A stretch of DNA of 64,000 nucleotides from Hyphomicrobium sp. (lineage in GTDB: Bacteria > Pseudomonadota > Alphaproteobacteria > Rhizobiales > Hyphomicrobiaceae). This document shows positions 19,966 to 32,922 of this stretch, one piece after another (within the stretch, counting starts at the first letter, position 1; every line of letters starts with the position of its first letter). A program made the position numbers and the translations under genes. The notes beneath the pieces were generated by a model that saw only the letters and a list, made by a program, of their open reading frames with translations, did not search any database and was not told the origin of the DNA. The DNA lies in the NCBI GenBank assembly GCA_022843145.1, contig JALHOF010000018.1:1-64000 (forward strand), read 5' to 3'.

Positions 19966-22900
19966 CTAGGATGCGCGGATATTGTAACTCTGCAAGGGTG
20001 CGACCTTCAGAATGTCGGCCTTGAGAGCCTTGATCGCCCGGGTGACCGCGACGGCACCTGCCAAAGTTGTATAATACGGAATATGGTTCAGCAAGGCGGT
20101 CCGCCGGATGTCCTTGCTGTCCGCCAAGGCCTTGGCGCCTTCCGTCGTGTTGAAAACTAGGTCCACGTCGCGATTTTTCATGACGTCGACGATATGCGGC
20201 CGGCCCTCGAGCACCTTGTTGACGACTTCGCACTGCACACCATTCAGTTCGAGATGTCGCTTGGTTCCCCGCGTCGCGATGATCTTGAACCCCATCGCCG
20301 CCAGTTCCCGCAACGGCGCGACGATGCGGTCCTTGTCGCCTTCACGCACCGAAACGAACACCGTGCCGCTCGACGGCAGCTTCTGCCCGGCCCCGATCTG
20401 ACTCTTGCCAAACGCCACCGCGAAGTCGCGGTCGATGCCCATGACCTCGCCGGTCGAACGCATCTCCGGTCCGAGGATCGGATCGACGCCGGGGAACCGC
20501 GCGAACGGGAACACGGCTTCCTTGACCGCGATATGGTCGAGCTTGCGCTGCTTGAGGCCGAACGACTTGAGCGGCCGCCCCGCCATCACCTCCGACGCGA
20601 TGGCCGCGACTGGAATACCGATAACCTTGGCGACGAACGGAACCGTGCGCGACGCGCGCGGATTGACCTCGAGAATGTAGACCTCGCCGTCCTTGATCGC
20701 GAACTGCACGTTCATGAGACCGACGACGCCGAGTGCCAGCGCCAGCTCCCGCGTCTGCCGCTCGAGTTCCGCGATGACGTCGTCCGAGAGCGAATGCGGC
20801 GGCAACGAGCAGGCGCTGTCACCCGAATGGATGCCCGCTTCCTCGATGTGTTCCATGATGCCTGCAATGAACGTGTCCTTGCCATCCGAAAGGCAATCGA
20901 CATCCACCTCGACCGCGTCGGTCAGGTAGCGGTCGACCAGCAGCGGGCGCTTGTCGGACACCGTGAGTTCCGACGGCCGGTCGAGCGTCGCCGAAAGCCG
21001 TGCCACATAGCGATCGACTTCGGCGCCGTCATGCACGATTTCCATCGCGCGTCCGCCGAGCACGTATGAGGGGCGGATCACGACGGGATAGCCGATGCGG
21101 TCGGCCACCGCCCGTGCCTCGCCCGGCGATTTCGCGATGCCGCTCTCGGGCTGCTTGAGCTCGAGCTTATGGATGAGCGCCTTGAAGCGGTCGCGGTCCT
21201 CGGCGAGATCAATCGCGTCCGGCGACGTCCCGAGGATCGGCACACCGGCTTCCTCGAGTGCGGCGGCGAGTTTCAGCGGCGTCTGACCGCCGAACTGGAC
21301 GATGACGCCCTTGACCGAGCCTGCCGATTGCTCCTTGCGGATGATCTCGAGCACGTCTTCGGCCGTCAGCGGCTCGAAATAAAGCCGGTCCGACGTGTCG
21401 TAGTCGGTCGAAACGGTCTCGGGATTGCAGTTGACCATGATGGTCTCATAGCCGGCCTTGGTCAGCGCGAAGCACGCGTGGCAGCAGCAGTAGTCGAACT
21501 CGATGCCTTGGCCGATGCGGTTCGGTCCGCCGCCGAGGATGACGATCTTCTCGCGCGTGGTCGGTGCGGCCTCACAGACCGGACCAGCCAGCGTACCGAC
21601 ATCGGAATGAACGAGGCTCGTCTCATACGTCGAATACATGTAGGCCGTCGGCGACGCGAATTCTGCGGCGCACGTATCGATGCGCTTATACACGGGCAGG
21701 ACGCCGAGCGCATGGCGCCGCGACCGCACCTCGCCCTCGGTCAAGCCCGACAGCTTCGCGAGCCGGGCATCCGAGAAGCCCATCGCCTTCAGTGCGCGCA
21801 TCTGACCTTCACTCTCAGGCAGCCCGTGCGCCGCCACGCGCGCCTCTGTCGCGACGATCCCCTCCATCTGACGCAGGAACCACGGATCGATCTTGGAATA
21901 GGCATGCGCGGTCTCGACATCGACGCCGAGCCGGAGCGCCTGCGCCACCTTGAGGATGCGATCGGGCGTCGGCTGAGAGAGCGCGGCGCGGAACACGTTC
22001 TTGTCGTCGCCCTGGCCGAGCCCTTCGAGCGCCACGTCGTCCAGTCCCGAGAGCCCCGTCTCCATCGAGCGCAGCGCCTTCTGCAGGCTTTCCTGGAACG
22101 TGCGGCCGATAGCCATGACCTCGCCCACGGATTTCATCGCCGTCGTCAAAGTCGGATCGGCGCCGGCGAATTTCTCGAACGCGAACCGCGGAATTTTCGT
22201 CACGACGTAATCGATCGTCGGCTCGAACGAAGCCGGCGTCGCGCCGCCCGTGATGTCGTTCTGAATCTCGTCGAGCGTGTATCCGACGGCGAGCTTGGCG
22301 GCGACCTTGGCGATCGGAAAGCCGGTCGCCTTCGACGCCAGCGCCGACGAGCGCGATACCCGCGGATTCATCTCGATGACGACGAGGCGGCCGTCAGCCG
22401 GATTGACCGCGAACTGCACGTTCGATCCGCCGGTCTCGACGCCGATCTCGCGCAGAACCGCGATCGAGGCGTCGCGCATGATCTGGTATTCCTTGTCCGT
22501 CAGCGTCAGCGCCGGCGCGACGGTCATGCTGTCGCCGGTGTGGACACCCATCGGGTCGATATTCTCGATCGAGCAGATGATGATGCAGTTGTCGGCGCGG
22601 TCGCGCACGACTTCCATCTCGTACTCCTTCCAGCCGAGCACGCTCTCCTCGACCAGCACCTGCGTCGTCGGCGAGGCATCGAGGCCGCGCTCGATGATGT
22701 CGAAAAACTCTTCCCTATTGTAGGCGATGCCGCCGCCGGTGCCGCCCATCGTGAACGACGGCCGGATGATCGCCGGCAAGCCGACGAACTCCAGCGCCGC
22801 CGCCGCCTCGTTCCGATTGTGCGCCATCATCGAGCGCGGCGTTTCGAGGCCGATCTTCTTCATCGCATCGCGGAACCGCATGCGGTCCTCGGCCTTGTCG

Positions 22901-23268
22901 ATCGCGTCGGCATCCGCGCCGATCAGCTCGACGCCCAGCGCCGACAGGATGCCCTGCTTGTGCAGAGCGAGCGCGGTATTCAACGCGGTCTGTCCGCCCA
23001 TCGTCGGCAACAGCGCGTCCGGCTTTTCGACGGCGATGATCTTGGCGACGATCTCGGGCGTGATCGGCTCGACGTAGGTGGCGTCCGCCAGTTCCGGGTC
23101 GGTCATGATCGTCGCGGGATTGGAGTTGACCAGGATGATCCGGTAGCCCTCCTCGCGCAGCGCCTTGCAGGCCTGCGTGCCCGAGTAGTCGAATTCGCAT
23201 GCCTGTCCGATCACGATGGGGCCTGCGCCGATGATCAGGATCGACTTGATGTCGGTGCGTTTCGGCAT
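19966..23268 (-). CDS. carB: Carbamoyl-phosphate synthase, large subunit
   Basis: CarB makes carbamoyl phosphate from bicarbonate, ammonia (from CarA) and two ATP, for arginine and pyrimidines. The 1100-residue protein opens with [39 protein letters not shown]. It has two ATP-grasp halves: [15 protein letters not shown] with [19 protein letters not shown] in the first, and [19 protein letters not shown] with [17 protein letters not shown] in the second. The C-terminal allosteric MGS-like domain ends in YNIRAS. I chose 23268 because similarity begins there; the frame continues upstream to 23520 with no family match. It is separated from carA by three unrelated genes. Confidence 0.96.
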   Translation of the reverse strand: MPKRTDIKSILIIGAGPIVIGQACEFDYSGTQACKALREEGYRIILVNSNPATIMTDPELADATYVEPITPEIVAKIIAVEKPDALLPTMGGQTALNTALALHKQGILSALGVELIGADADAIDKAEDRMRFRDAMKKIGLETPRSMMAHNRNEAAAALEFVGLPAIIRPSFTMGGTGGGIAYNREEFFDIIERGLDASPTTQVLVEESVLGWKEYEMEVVRDRADNCIIICSIENIDPMGVHTGDSMTVAPALTLTDKEYQIMRDASIAVLREIGVETGGSNVQFAVNPADGRLVVIEMNPRVSRSSALASKATGFPIAKVAAKLAVGYTLDEIQNDITGGATPASFEPTIDYVVTKIPRFAFEKFAGADPTLTTAMKSVGEVMAIGRTFQESLQKALRSMETGLSGLDDVALEGLGQGDDKNVFRAALSQPTPDRILKVAQALRLGVDVETAHAYSKIDPWFLRQMEGIVATEARVAAHGLPESEGQMRALKAMGFSDARLAKLSGLTEGEVRSRRHALGVLPVYKRIDTCAAEFASPTAYMYSTYETSLVHSDVGTLAGPVCEAAPTTREKIVILGGGPNRIGQGIEFDYCCCHACFALTKAGYETIMVNCNPETVSTDYDTSDRLYFEPLTAEDVLEIIRKEQSAGSVKGVIVQFGGQTPLKLAAALEEAGVPILGTSPDAIDLAEDRDRFKALIHKLELKQPESGIAKSPGEARAVADRIGYPVVIRPSYVLGGRAMEIVHDGAEVDRYVARLSATLDRPSELTVSDKRPLLVDRYLTDAVEVDVDCLSDGKDTFIAGIMEHIEEAGIHSGDSACSLPPHSLSDDVIAELERQTRELALALGVVGLMNVQFAIKDGEVYILEVNPRASRTVPFVAKVIGIPVAAIASEVMAGRPLKSFGLKQRKLDHIAVKEAVFPFARFPGVDPILGPEMRSTGEVMGIDRDFAVAFGKSQIGAGQKLPSSGTVFVSVREGDKDRIVAPLRELAAMGFKIIATRGTKRHLELNGVQCEVVNKVLEGRPHIVDVMKNRDVDLVFNTTEGAKALADSKDIRRTALLNHIPYYTTLAGAVAVTRAIKALKADILKVAPLQSYNIRAS

Positions 23269-23577
23269 GCGGAACCCCATTCTTCTGTTTCTTGACCGGG
23301 CGGCGCACGTCGAGCGCGGGCGATGCGATCGGCTCAGCGGCCATGCCGTCGTCCGGGCCAGCGCGCAAGAAGTCCGGCAGAGCGCGATGCGCCCGCCGCC
23401 GTCCTCGGCATTGTGATGGCAAGACCGTCGTGTATCGGAAGTGGAGCCGCTTGGCCATAGCCGTTGCTGCGTTGCGGCAAACACGCCTGTGCGTGATTTC
23501 GGCATCTTCGCGCGGAGCACGCAAGCCCGGGTCGGACACCGCGACCCCAGCGGACGTCCCCACGCTGCGTCGGTGGC

Positions 23578-24237
23578 TTACTTCCCGGCGACCGGAGCCT
23601 CGATCTTCAAGTCCTTGGGATAGCTGTACGTGGCCTTGAAAATAGGCCGATCCAGCTTATCGGGACGCGCGAAAATCGACCTCGCGGGCAACCCCGTCGC
23701 CGGATCGACATAGATGATGCGAACGGCTTCGTTCTTCGGCTTCTTCTGCGCGTCGGGGCTCAGATCCGTCGGCCCCGTCTCACCGCCCTGATAGGCGTTG
23801 AACTCGGTACCCTCGACTGTCAATTTACCGAGGCAGTCCCACCGGCCGACGTCTTCGGGTTTTTCTGCGACGCTCTGCTTCACCTGCTCGACGAGATCGC
23901 GCGTCACCTCGTCCGACACCGGCGACCACTCACCGCTTTTGACGCCATCGCCTTGGCGGCTCCACGCCTTGGTGCCTATCAGCACGGTCTCGACCGGCTT
24001 CGGATCGAGCACCATGGTCACGACCTGCCGCATGCGGTCCGGTAGCAGATAGTCGACGGACATTTTCACGGGCCCCTGCTCGGCGATCATGAACACGTCC
24101 ATCCGGAACGCGCCCGACTTCCGCTGATTGTCGAGCGCGACGCCCATCTCCTGGCTGCATTGTTGCGACGCCTGCACGGACGTCGCGCCAGCCAGCACGG
24201 CGGCGATCAGGGCGGCGGTCAAGATCAGCTTCGTCAT
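23578..24237 (-). CDS. Exported protein, tandem paralogue 1, unknown function
   Basis: From the ATG at 24237, with GAGGACG upstream, the protein has 219 residues. A signal peptide (MTKLILTAALIAAVLAGATSVQA) is followed by SQQCSQEM. The mature domain shares with the next gene upstream the pattern QRK..G.FRM, QGPVKMSVDYLLPDRMRQVV, PVETVLIGTKAW, a later DCLGKLTVEGTEFNAYQ, and VDPATGLPARSI. Two cysteines are conserved between the paralogues. The beta-rich sequence and the DPATGLP element recall lipoprotein-carrier-like (LolA-like) folds, which is a guess. It lies between carA and carB. Confidence 0.78.
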   Translation of the reverse strand: MTKLILTAALIAAVLAGATSVQASQQCSQEMGVALDNQRKSGAFRMDVFMIAEQGPVKMSVDYLLPDRMRQVVTMVLDPKPVETVLIGTKAWSRQGDGVKSGEWSPVSDEVTRDLVEQVKQSVAEKPEDVGRWDCLGKLTVEGTEFNAYQGGETGPTDLSPDAQKKPKNEAVRIIYVDPATGLPARSIFARPDKLDRPIFKATYSYPKDLKIEAPVAGK

Positions 24238-24289
24238 CACGTCCTCACTCCGTCGGCACAAAAGACATTCGGTCGGCAACTATCGGATT

Positions 24290-24967
24290 TCACTTCGGCT
24301 CGCCGAGCGGCGCGTCGATCTTGATATCGGCCGGATAGCTGAACACGCCCTTGAAGACGGGTTCCTTGCCGGGCGTCGTCTCGGCGACGATGTTGTAGAT
24401 CGGCAGTCCGGTCACCGGATCGACATAAACCGTTCGCGCGAGTGCGGTGCTCGCAGCGGCCGCCGTTGCTGCGCCAGGGCCTTTGTCGGGTGGCGCTGTC
24501 GCTTGGCTTGCCGGAGCCTGATCGCTGCTGCGGTATCCGATGTAGTCCTTGCCGTCATAGGCCACCTTGCCGAGGCAGGTGAATGGAGTCGGCGTTTGGA
24601 TGGGCTCGGCCAGGGTCTGGCGCATATGCGCGGTCACGGCCTGCGCGAATTGCGGCTGCAGCTCTTCCCAGCCGCCACCCATCGTGCCCCACGCCCAGCG
24701 GCCGATGGCGATCGTCTCCAGCGGCTCCTTGTGCGACGGGTGCCGCACGGTCTGGTGCATGCGGTCGGGCAGCACGTAATCGACCTGCATCGCGACCGGG
24801 CCCTGATCGCCCTTGGTCTCGGCGCTCATGCGGAAGCCCTTGGTCTTGCGCTGCTTCTCAAACGCGGCGGTCACCTCGGGGGCGCAATCGGCGGCCTTCA
24901 CAGGGCCGGCGAACGCGATACCCGCCACCACCACGCCCAAGCCCACAGCCGCACAAACCTTGCACAT
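24290..24967 (-). CDS. Exported protein, tandem paralogue 2, unknown function
   Basis: The protein has 225 residues from the ATG at 24967, which has GGAGAGG six bases upstream; ATG 24982 would add five residues. A signal peptide ends near GPVKAADC. The mature part parallels its neighbour: QRKTKGFRMSAETKGDQGPVAMQVDYVLPDRMHQTV, PLETIAIGRWAW, FTCLGKVAYDGKDYIGY and VDPVTGLPIYNI. It has an additional Ala/Pro-rich insert (about residues 165-185). The two genes are 52 bases apart in the same orientation, so they look like a duplication within one operon. Confidence 0.78.
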   Translation of the reverse strand: MCKVCAAVGLGVVVAGIAFAGPVKAADCAPEVTAAFEKQRKTKGFRMSAETKGDQGPVAMQVDYVLPDRMHQTVRHPSHKEPLETIAIGRWAWGTMGGGWEELQPQFAQAVTAHMRQTLAEPIQTPTPFTCLGKVAYDGKDYIGYRSSDQAPASQATAPPDKGPGAATAAAASTALARTVYVDPVTGLPIYNIVAETTPGKEPVFKGVFSYPADIKIDAPLGEPK

Positions 24968-25126
24968 ACGTCGCCTCTCCATCGTCTTCCGGGGCAATTT
25001 AGGTTGCACTTCGGTCGCCCACCCGCGTCGGCGCTTGCGCCGGAGCGGCAAGCTAGTGAGCCGCGCTCTTATAGCCGTCCTGGCCGCGGTTTCACGGTTA
25101 AAGTTCGGTCATTTCCGCCAATTGGA

Positions 25127-26155
25127 TCAGTTCTTGGTGACCGGGGAGCCCGGAGGGGCGGTCGAGGGGGCGGGCGCGGGCGCCGCATTGCGGAACGCCT
25201 TGCACGGGTCCTCGCGCTCGGCGCGCGGGGTGAAGATGATCGTATCGGTGGCAGGCTTACCGTCCGGCCCGCGCGGCACGTAGGCATCAGCCTCGTTCTT
25301 GCTGTCCTCGACCTCGACCAGCAATGTCGTCGGACTGCCGACCTTCGGTGCGCGATGCCGGATGTACCACGGCACGCCGCGATCGCCGCGAACGTGTCCG
25401 TTGCCTGCGAAGACCGTCACCGCGCCATGCTGCTCCAAGGCTTTGAGCGCCACGTCCGCTAGAGTTGCATCGCGAAACCGCTGAGCGAAGGCCATGCCGC
25501 CGAATGCCGCCTTCGGCATCATACCGCAATGGCTGGCCTCGATTTCGGTCAGCGACGCCTCATGCAGGCTGGGATCGAGCGGCACGTCCAGACCGAGCCG
25601 CTTCTGTTCGTCGGCCGGGATCGCCGCCGCCCCTTCTTTCGCCGCCTTGCGGATCAGATCGCGCGGCGGATCGCCCGCATAGATCGGCAAACCGGCGTCG
25701 AGTACAGCTTGGAACAGCGGCTTGTAGTCGTACTTCGACCAGCCGCTCTTCTCCCAACCTACCGCCTTGAAAAAGGCGTCGAGCGTTCGGCTCTCCTTCG
25801 GCTGCGCCATGAACGCGTCGATGGCTTGCTGCTGGTCGGTGCGCAACTGCTCGAACACGACGGCGCCGGTGGCACGATCCAGACCAACTGCACGCAATTT
25901 GTGGTGTTCGACGTTGTCGTGAACCTCACCGAGAAGCCGGATGGTCTGTGTCGCAGCCGCCGGTCGCGGTAAGCCCGGCTGTGCGCCTTCGGTGGCGGTC
26001 CATCGCGTGCCGCTCAAGGGATGCGACGTTCCAGCCATCGCTGCCGATGCGGTGGCGAGCAGGACAGCGGCGACGACAGCGCGTGACGAAGAGCCAGCGG
26101 AGGCCCGCTCGCGAGCGGCTTGCCACCGATGGGACGTAAGGGTTTTCCAGATCAT
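25127..26155 (-). CDS. ChaN-family (haem-binding uptake fold) exported protein
   Basis: The protein has 342 residues from the ATG at 26155. An N-terminal hydrophobic segment (RAVVAAVLLATASAAMAG) acts as signal peptide. The ChaN/Tiki-type pattern follows: TIRLLGEVHDNVEHHKLRA near residue 72, GAVVFEQLRTDQQQAID, LDAGLPIYAGDPPRD, SHCGMMPKA, FRDATLADVALKAL and VFAGNGHVRGDRGVPWYI. ChaN proteins bind haem or act as metal-dependent hydrolases. No lipobox cysteine is visible, so it is probably periplasmic or membrane-anchored. The C-terminus is rich in Ala and Pro. It is on the same strand as carA, 61 bases downstream. Confidence 0.82.
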   Translation of the reverse strand: MIWKTLTSHRWQAARERASAGSSSRAVVAAVLLATASAAMAGTSHPLSGTRWTATEGAQPGLPRPAAATQTIRLLGEVHDNVEHHKLRAVGLDRATGAVVFEQLRTDQQQAIDAFMAQPKESRTLDAFFKAVGWEKSGWSKYDYKPLFQAVLDAGLPIYAGDPPRDLIRKAAKEGAAAIPADEQKRLGLDVPLDPSLHEASLTEIEASHCGMMPKAAFGGMAFAQRFRDATLADVALKALEQHGAVTVFAGNGHVRGDRGVPWYIRHRAPKVGSPTTLLVEVEDSKNEADAYVPRGPDGKPATDTIIFTPRAEREDPCKAFRNAAPAPAPSTAPPGSPVTKN

Positions 26156-26216
26156 GCGCGCAACATAGGGCCGACGGCGTGCAAATTGAAGCTCCACGCG
26201 CCGACCGGCCACCGGT

Positions 26217-27449
26217 TCACCGCTCCTTGACCGCGGTCTTACCCTTCTGAGCGCGCATCATGTTGGTGAACCGCGTGAACAGGTAGTGGCTGTCCTGCGG
26301 ACCGGGGCTTGCCTCGGGGTGATGCTGGACGGAGAACACCGGCCGGCCGTCGAGCTGGATGCCGCAATTCGTCCCATCGAACAGCGAGACGTGCGTTTCG
26401 ACCACGCTCTTGGGCAGGCTGTCGCGATCCACCGTGAAACCGTGATTCATCGAAACGATCTCGACCTTATTGGTCGTGTGATCCTTCACCGGATGGTTCG
26501 CGCCGTGATGTCCCTGATGCATCTTCCGCGTCTTGCCGCCGAGCGCCAAGCTCAACATCTGATGGCCGAGGCAAATGCCGAACACCGGCAATCCCGATCC
26601 GACCAGCTTCCGGATTTCCGGCACCGCATATTTGCCGGTCGCCGCCGGATCGCCGGGGCCGTTGGACAGGAAGATGCCGTCGGGCTTCCGCGCCAAGACC
26701 TCATCCGCCGAAGCTGTCGCCGGCACCACCGTCACCCTGCAGCCCGCCGAAGCGAGGCAGCGCAGGATGTTGCGCTTCAAGCCGTAGTCGATGGCGACGA
26801 CATGAAACTCCGGGCTCTCGTTGCGGCCATAACCCTTGTTCCACACCCAGCGCGTCTCGTCCCAGGTGTAGCTCTGACCGGAGGTCACGTCGGGGACCAG
26901 GTCCATGCCGTCGAGCCCCGGCCACGCCTTGGCATCGGCCTTCAGTTTGTCGATGTCGAATTTGCCCGTAGGCTCGTGCGCGATCACCGCGTTGGGCATG
27001 CCCTTATCGCGGATCAGCGAGGTCAAGGCGCGCGTATCGACGCCCGCGATGCCGACGATGCCGCGCTCCTTGAGCCAACGGTCGAAGTGGCTGGCCGAGC
27101 GATAGTTCGACGGCTCGGTGATATCGGCCCTGAGGACGCAGCCCCGCACGCCCGAGCGCGACGCGAGGTTCGACGTTTCGGTGTCCTCTGAATTGGTGCC
27201 GACGTTGCCGACATGTGGAAACGTGAACGTCACGATCTGCCCGGCGTAGGACGGGTCGGTCAGAATTTCCTGATATCCCGTGATCGCCGTGTTGAAGCAG
27301 ACTTCGCCTGTTGCGGCCCCGACGGCGCCAAGACCGCGTCCCGCGATCACTGTGCCATCAGCCAGCACCAGACGCGCCGTCAGCGGCGCATCGGCCCAAG
27401 GCGCCGGCTGGTCGGTGGCGGTCGAGCCTTTGGGGGCGGTTGTCGACAT
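26217..27449 (-). CDS. carA: Carbamoyl-phosphate synthase, small (glutaminase) subunit
   Basis: CarA hydrolyses glutamine and passes ammonia to CarB. The 410-residue protein has the N-terminal CPSase domain ([44 protein letters not shown]) and a C-terminal class I glutaminase. The catalytic Cys lies in [16 protein letters not shown], and the His-Glu pair in [11 protein letters not shown]. The [15 protein letters not shown] element starts the amidotransferase domain. The C-terminus KGKTAVKER is slightly extended. Three exported-protein genes separate it from carB, so the two subunits may be cotranscribed over a long unit or be independently expressed. Confidence 0.96.
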   Translation of the reverse strand: MSTTAPKGSTATDQPAPWADAPLTARLVLADGTVIAGRGLGAVGAATGEVCFNTAITGYQEILTDPSYAGQIVTFTFPHVGNVGTNSEDTETSNLASRSGVRGCVLRADITEPSNYRSASHFDRWLKERGIVGIAGVDTRALTSLIRDKGMPNAVIAHEPTGKFDIDKLKADAKAWPGLDGMDLVPDVTSGQSYTWDETRWVWNKGYGRNESPEFHVVAIDYGLKRNILRCLASAGCRVTVVPATASADEVLARKPDGIFLSNGPGDPAATGKYAVPEIRKLVGSGLPVFGICLGHQMLSLALGGKTRKMHQGHHGANHPVKDHTTNKVEIVSMNHGFTVDRDSLPKSVVETHVSLFDGTNCGIQLDGRPVFSVQHHPEASPGPQDSHYLFTRFTNMMRAQKGKTAVKER

Positions 27450-27732
27450 GGTGTCAATCTCCTCGGCGCGTCGAGAACCGGCGCCCGCGCGGGGTTGGGG
27501 CGAGGCCTGCGGCCACGTCCCAGTCTCGGCGCCGTGGGCTGAGCCTCGTCTCGATCGGATCGGCGCGGAACCTAGGTGAAGCGCCCGCCCCGGTCAACGC
27601 CGCCCGAAATCGGACACCGAAGGGCGTACCGGCAGGTGTGCCACTTGATCCTGGCGACCGCACAACTCACATCCGTCCTTGCGGGCCCGGCGCAGACCCA
27701 CTACATGAGCGCGCCAACGCCAGGAGGCTATC

Positions 27733-28200
27733 ATGCGCGATCGTATCAATCAGTCCGTCAAGGACGCCATGAAGTCGGGCGACAAGCGGCGTCTCGCCAC
27801 GCTGCGGCTCGTCACGGCCGCGATCAAGGACCGGGATCTGGCGGCACCCGTCGACAACCAGGGCCTCGCGACCGGCCGGGAAAAGATCGGCGACGAGGAG
27901 ATCCTCACGCTGCTGCAGAAGATGATCAAGCAGCGCCGCGAAAGCATCGCCACGTTCGGCAGCGCCGGGCGCATGGACCTCGTCGAGCAAGAAGAGGCGG
28001 AAATCGCCGTTATTTCCGAATACCTGCCCGCGCAGATGACCGACGCCGAGATGAAGGCCGCGGTCGCCGGCGTCATGAAGGAGATGTCCTGTTGCGGCCT
28101 CAAGGACATGGGCAAAGTCATGTCCGTGCTGAAGGAGCGTTTCACTGGCCGGATGGACTTCGCGAAGGCCAACGGCGCTGTGAAGGAACTTCTCAAGTAG
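27733..28200 (+). CDS. GatB/YqeY-domain protein
   Basis: The 155-residue protein starts six bases after AGGAGG. It follows the YqeY pattern: MRDRINQSVKDAMKSGDKRRLATLRLVTAAIKDRD, then ILTLLQKMIKQRRESIATF, AEIAVISEYLPAQM, and a C-terminal half with MGKVMSVLKERFTGRMDFAKANGAVKELL. This domain also forms the tail of amidotransferase subunit GatB and binds tRNA. The stand-alone protein has no settled function. It directly precedes dnaG and rpoD, an arrangement known in alphaproteobacteria and many other bacteria. Confidence 0.93.
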   Translation: MRDRINQSVKDAMKSGDKRRLATLRLVTAAIKDRDLAAPVDNQGLATGREKIGDEEILTLLQKMIKQRRESIATFGSAGRMDLVEQEEAEIAVISEYLPAQMTDAEMKAAVAGVMKEMSCCGLKDMGKVMSVLKERFTGRMDFAKANGAVKELLK

Positions 28201-28453
28201 TCTCATAGCGGCGTCGCGAGATCGCGCGGCGCCGACGCTCCCATGATCGCCCGACCGCGCCACGTCACCGCGCCACATCACCGCGCCTGTGGAAAGCGGG
28301 CATGAGAACGGCCCGCCGCGCTACGCAACGCGCGCCACGCGACGCGGCCGGGCCGAATCACCCTAAGCCTCGACCAGAGTTTGCGATCTTCGCCTGGAAC
28401 ACTGGCTGCCGTCGCCGCGCGTTCCGGGCCGCACCACGAGCACAAGGGCCGCG

Positions 28454-30496
28454 ATGCGCTTTCCGCCGCATTTTCTGGACGAGATCCGCGCGCGGCTGCC
28501 GGTCAGCCAGGTCGTGTCGCGTAAGGTCGCGCTCAAGAAGAAGGGCCGCGAATACGCAGGCCTCTCTCCGTTCAAGGTTGAAAAGACGGCGTCGTTCTTC
28601 GTCAACGACCAGAAGGGCTTCTATCATTGCTTCGCATCCGGCGAACACGGCGACATCTTCAAGTTTGTCATGTCGACCGAGGGCCTGACCTTCCCCGAAG
28701 CCGTCGAGCGCCTCGCCGCCGAGGCCGGCCTGCCGATGCCGAAGATGACCGAGCACGAGGCCGAGGTCGAGGATACCCGGCAGCGGCTTTACACACTGCT
28801 CGAAGCCGCCGCCAAATTCTTCGAGGACAGCCTGCGCGGTGCGTCCGGCGCCGAGGCTCGCCGCTACATCGATAAGCGCGGCCTGAAGCCCGAAACCGTC
28901 GCGGCATTCCGCCTCGGATTTGCGCCCTCGTCGCGTTCCGCGCTCAAGGAGCATCTGGGCAAACAGGGCTTCACCCTCGACGAGATGGTGCAGTCGGGCA
29001 TGCTCATTTCGGGCGACGATATTCCCGTCGCCTACGACCGTTTCCGCAACCGCATCATGTTCCCGATTGGCGATCTGAAGGGCCGCACCATTGCGTTCGG
29101 AGGCCGCGCCCTCGACCCCGACGCACCGGCCAAGTACCTCAATTCGCCCGAGACCCCGCTGTTCCACAAGGGCCACGTCCTGTTCAACGCTCACCGCGCC
29201 CGCCAGGCTGCCCACGACAAAGGCCGCATCGTCGCCGTCGAGGGCTACATGGACGTTGCGGCCCTGCACGAGGGCGGCTTCCCTGAGGCCGTCGCGCCGC
29301 TGGGAACGGCGCTGACCGAGGATCAGGTCAAGATCCTGTGGCGGATGTCGCCCGAGCCGATCCTCTGTTTCGACGGCGACAGCGCCGGCCGCAAGGCCGC
29401 CTACCGCGCGATCGACGTCGTCCTGCCGCATCTGAAGCCGGGTTCGAGCGTCGCCATCGCATTCCTGCCCGACGGCCTCGACCCCGACGATCTCATCCGG
29501 CAGCAAGGGTCGGCGGCGATGGACGGCATTCTCGCTCGCACGAAGCCCTTGTCGGCAGTGATGTTCGAACGCGAATGGGCGAGCGGCGACTGGTCGACTC
29601 CCGAGCGTCGCGCTGGCCTCGAATTGCAATTACGCAACCTGACCCAGCGTATCGCCGATCCCGGCGTGCGCGGCTATTACGAGCAGGACGTCCGGCGGCG
29701 GCTCGCGGAGGCCTGGGGTCAACCGCTACCGGGCCAGCGCGGCGGCGCGAGCCAGCGTCCGGCCGGAGCCTATGCCCCGAATGGCGGCGCCGCGAGATGG
29801 CAGCCCAAGGCCGCCTATGGCGCCCGCACGACAGGCCGCCCCGATCTCGTCCCTCGCGCCGACAACCCGTGGCGGGAGCCAGGGTCCGGCCGTGGCGGCC
29901 GCTTCGCCCAGGATCGCCGCGGGACATTCGGTCCGCCGCCCAGCGCCCAGCGCAGCGCAAGCCTTCTACAAAGCGGGATCGTCTCGGACCAGATGTCGGC
30001 CTTGCCGATGCGCGAGGCGCTGCTGTTGCAGGCGATTGTTCACCATCCGTGGCTGATCGACGACTATGCCGAGGGCATCGCTGATCTGGCGCTGGTTTCC
30101 ACCCCTCTGGCCCGGCTCCGTGACGCCATTCTCTCGTTGCATGCGGCAGATAATTCCCTTGACAGCGCGCGCCTCACCTCCCAATTGGAAAAAGTGGGCC
30201 AGGGACGGGTACTCGACCTTCTCAGGCGCGCGATTACTCACAAGTGCGATAGGTTCGCACAGGCCGATGCCCCGAACGCCGAGGTGGATGCTGGCTGGCG
30301 CCACGCCCTCGCGCTTCACGACAGGCAGGTCGGACTGAAGCGGGCCCTCGAAGCTGCGGAACGGTCTTGGCACGACGACGGCTCGGAAGAGGCGCTGGCG
30401 CGTATTTGCGACATCCAGCGTCAACTTCAGGTCCTCGAACTTGCTGGGATCGATCAGTCTGACCAACAGGCTGTCGGCAGCGGCGAAGGACGCTGA
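28454..30496 (+). CDS. dnaG: DNA primase DnaG
   Basis: DnaG makes RNA primers at the replication fork. The 680-residue protein has an N-terminal CHC2-type region (residues about 35-95), a TOPRIM core with VAVEGYMDVAALHEGG and LCFDGDSAGRKAA, and a C-terminal helical domain for the DnaB helicase after a low-complexity linker rich in Gly, Arg and Pro (about residues 420-500). In the zinc region three of four expected ligands are replaced: SPFK at 38-41 in place of CPFH, and HCFASG with only Cys59 kept. From memory this loss is shared by Rhizobiales primases. The gene lies between yqeY and rpoD. Confidence 0.96.
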   Translation: MRFPPHFLDEIRARLPVSQVVSRKVALKKKGREYAGLSPFKVEKTASFFVNDQKGFYHCFASGEHGDIFKFVMSTEGLTFPEAVERLAAEAGLPMPKMTEHEAEVEDTRQRLYTLLEAAAKFFEDSLRGASGAEARRYIDKRGLKPETVAAFRLGFAPSSRSALKEHLGKQGFTLDEMVQSGMLISGDDIPVAYDRFRNRIMFPIGDLKGRTIAFGGRALDPDAPAKYLNSPETPLFHKGHVLFNAHRARQAAHDKGRIVAVEGYMDVAALHEGGFPEAVAPLGTALTEDQVKILWRMSPEPILCFDGDSAGRKAAYRAIDVVLPHLKPGSSVAIAFLPDGLDPDDLIRQQGSAAMDGILARTKPLSAVMFEREWASGDWSTPERRAGLELQLRNLTQRIADPGVRGYYEQDVRRRLAEAWGQPLPGQRGGASQRPAGAYAPNGGAARWQPKAAYGARTTGRPDLVPRADNPWREPGSGRGGRFAQDRRGTFGPPPSAQRSASLLQSGIVSDQMSALPMREALLLQAIVHHPWLIDDYAEGIADLALVSTPLARLRDAILSLHAADNSLDSARLTSQLEKVGQGRVLDLLRRAITHKCDRFAQADAPNAEVDAGWRHALALHDRQVGLKRALEAAERSWHDDGSEEALARICDIQRQLQVLELAGIDQSDQQAVGSGEGR

Positions 30497-30758
30497 CATG
30501 CTAGTGTTCGATCAGAATTCCGCCGAGGTTCGGGGACTGAAGCGGGGTCATCAGCCGACGCAATCAGGCAGGGAACACGATATGGCCGTTGACGGAGGCG
30601 CGCATTGCAGCCCCGCCGACCGCATCGCATCCGCTGTCCGATCTCGCGTCCTGCGACATGGCGCCGCACCCTCGTTCGAACATGGTACAATCGTGTGGGC
30701 TGGCCATTCCGGCCCACGTTTCCTCCGTTAATCTCGCGCATTCGGGACCAGGCAATCT

Positions 30759-32741
<1,983 letters not shown>

Positions 32742-32922
32742 GAGAAGTGAAATCGCTTGGCTTGGTCCAGGGGCTAGCCCCTGGACCCGCATTGCAAAAA
32801 TGAGGGTATCGGGGAGCCCGTGAACGGACTCGGGCGGTCGCTCGCCATAGCTCTGGCCCCACCAATCCTTAACGCGGCCGTGATACCGTCCTTCGATCGT
32901 TGTCGGAGACGAATGGACGATC

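Noticed and set aside
20194-23295. Long plus-strand open frames opposite carB (20194-21069 and 21169-23295)
   Set aside because: They are antisense shadows of a GC-rich conserved gene, rich in Arg, His and Leu, with no family resemblance.
23269-23520. 84-residue N-terminal extension of CarB
   Set aside because: No similarity to CarB; the composition looks like translated intergenic sequence.
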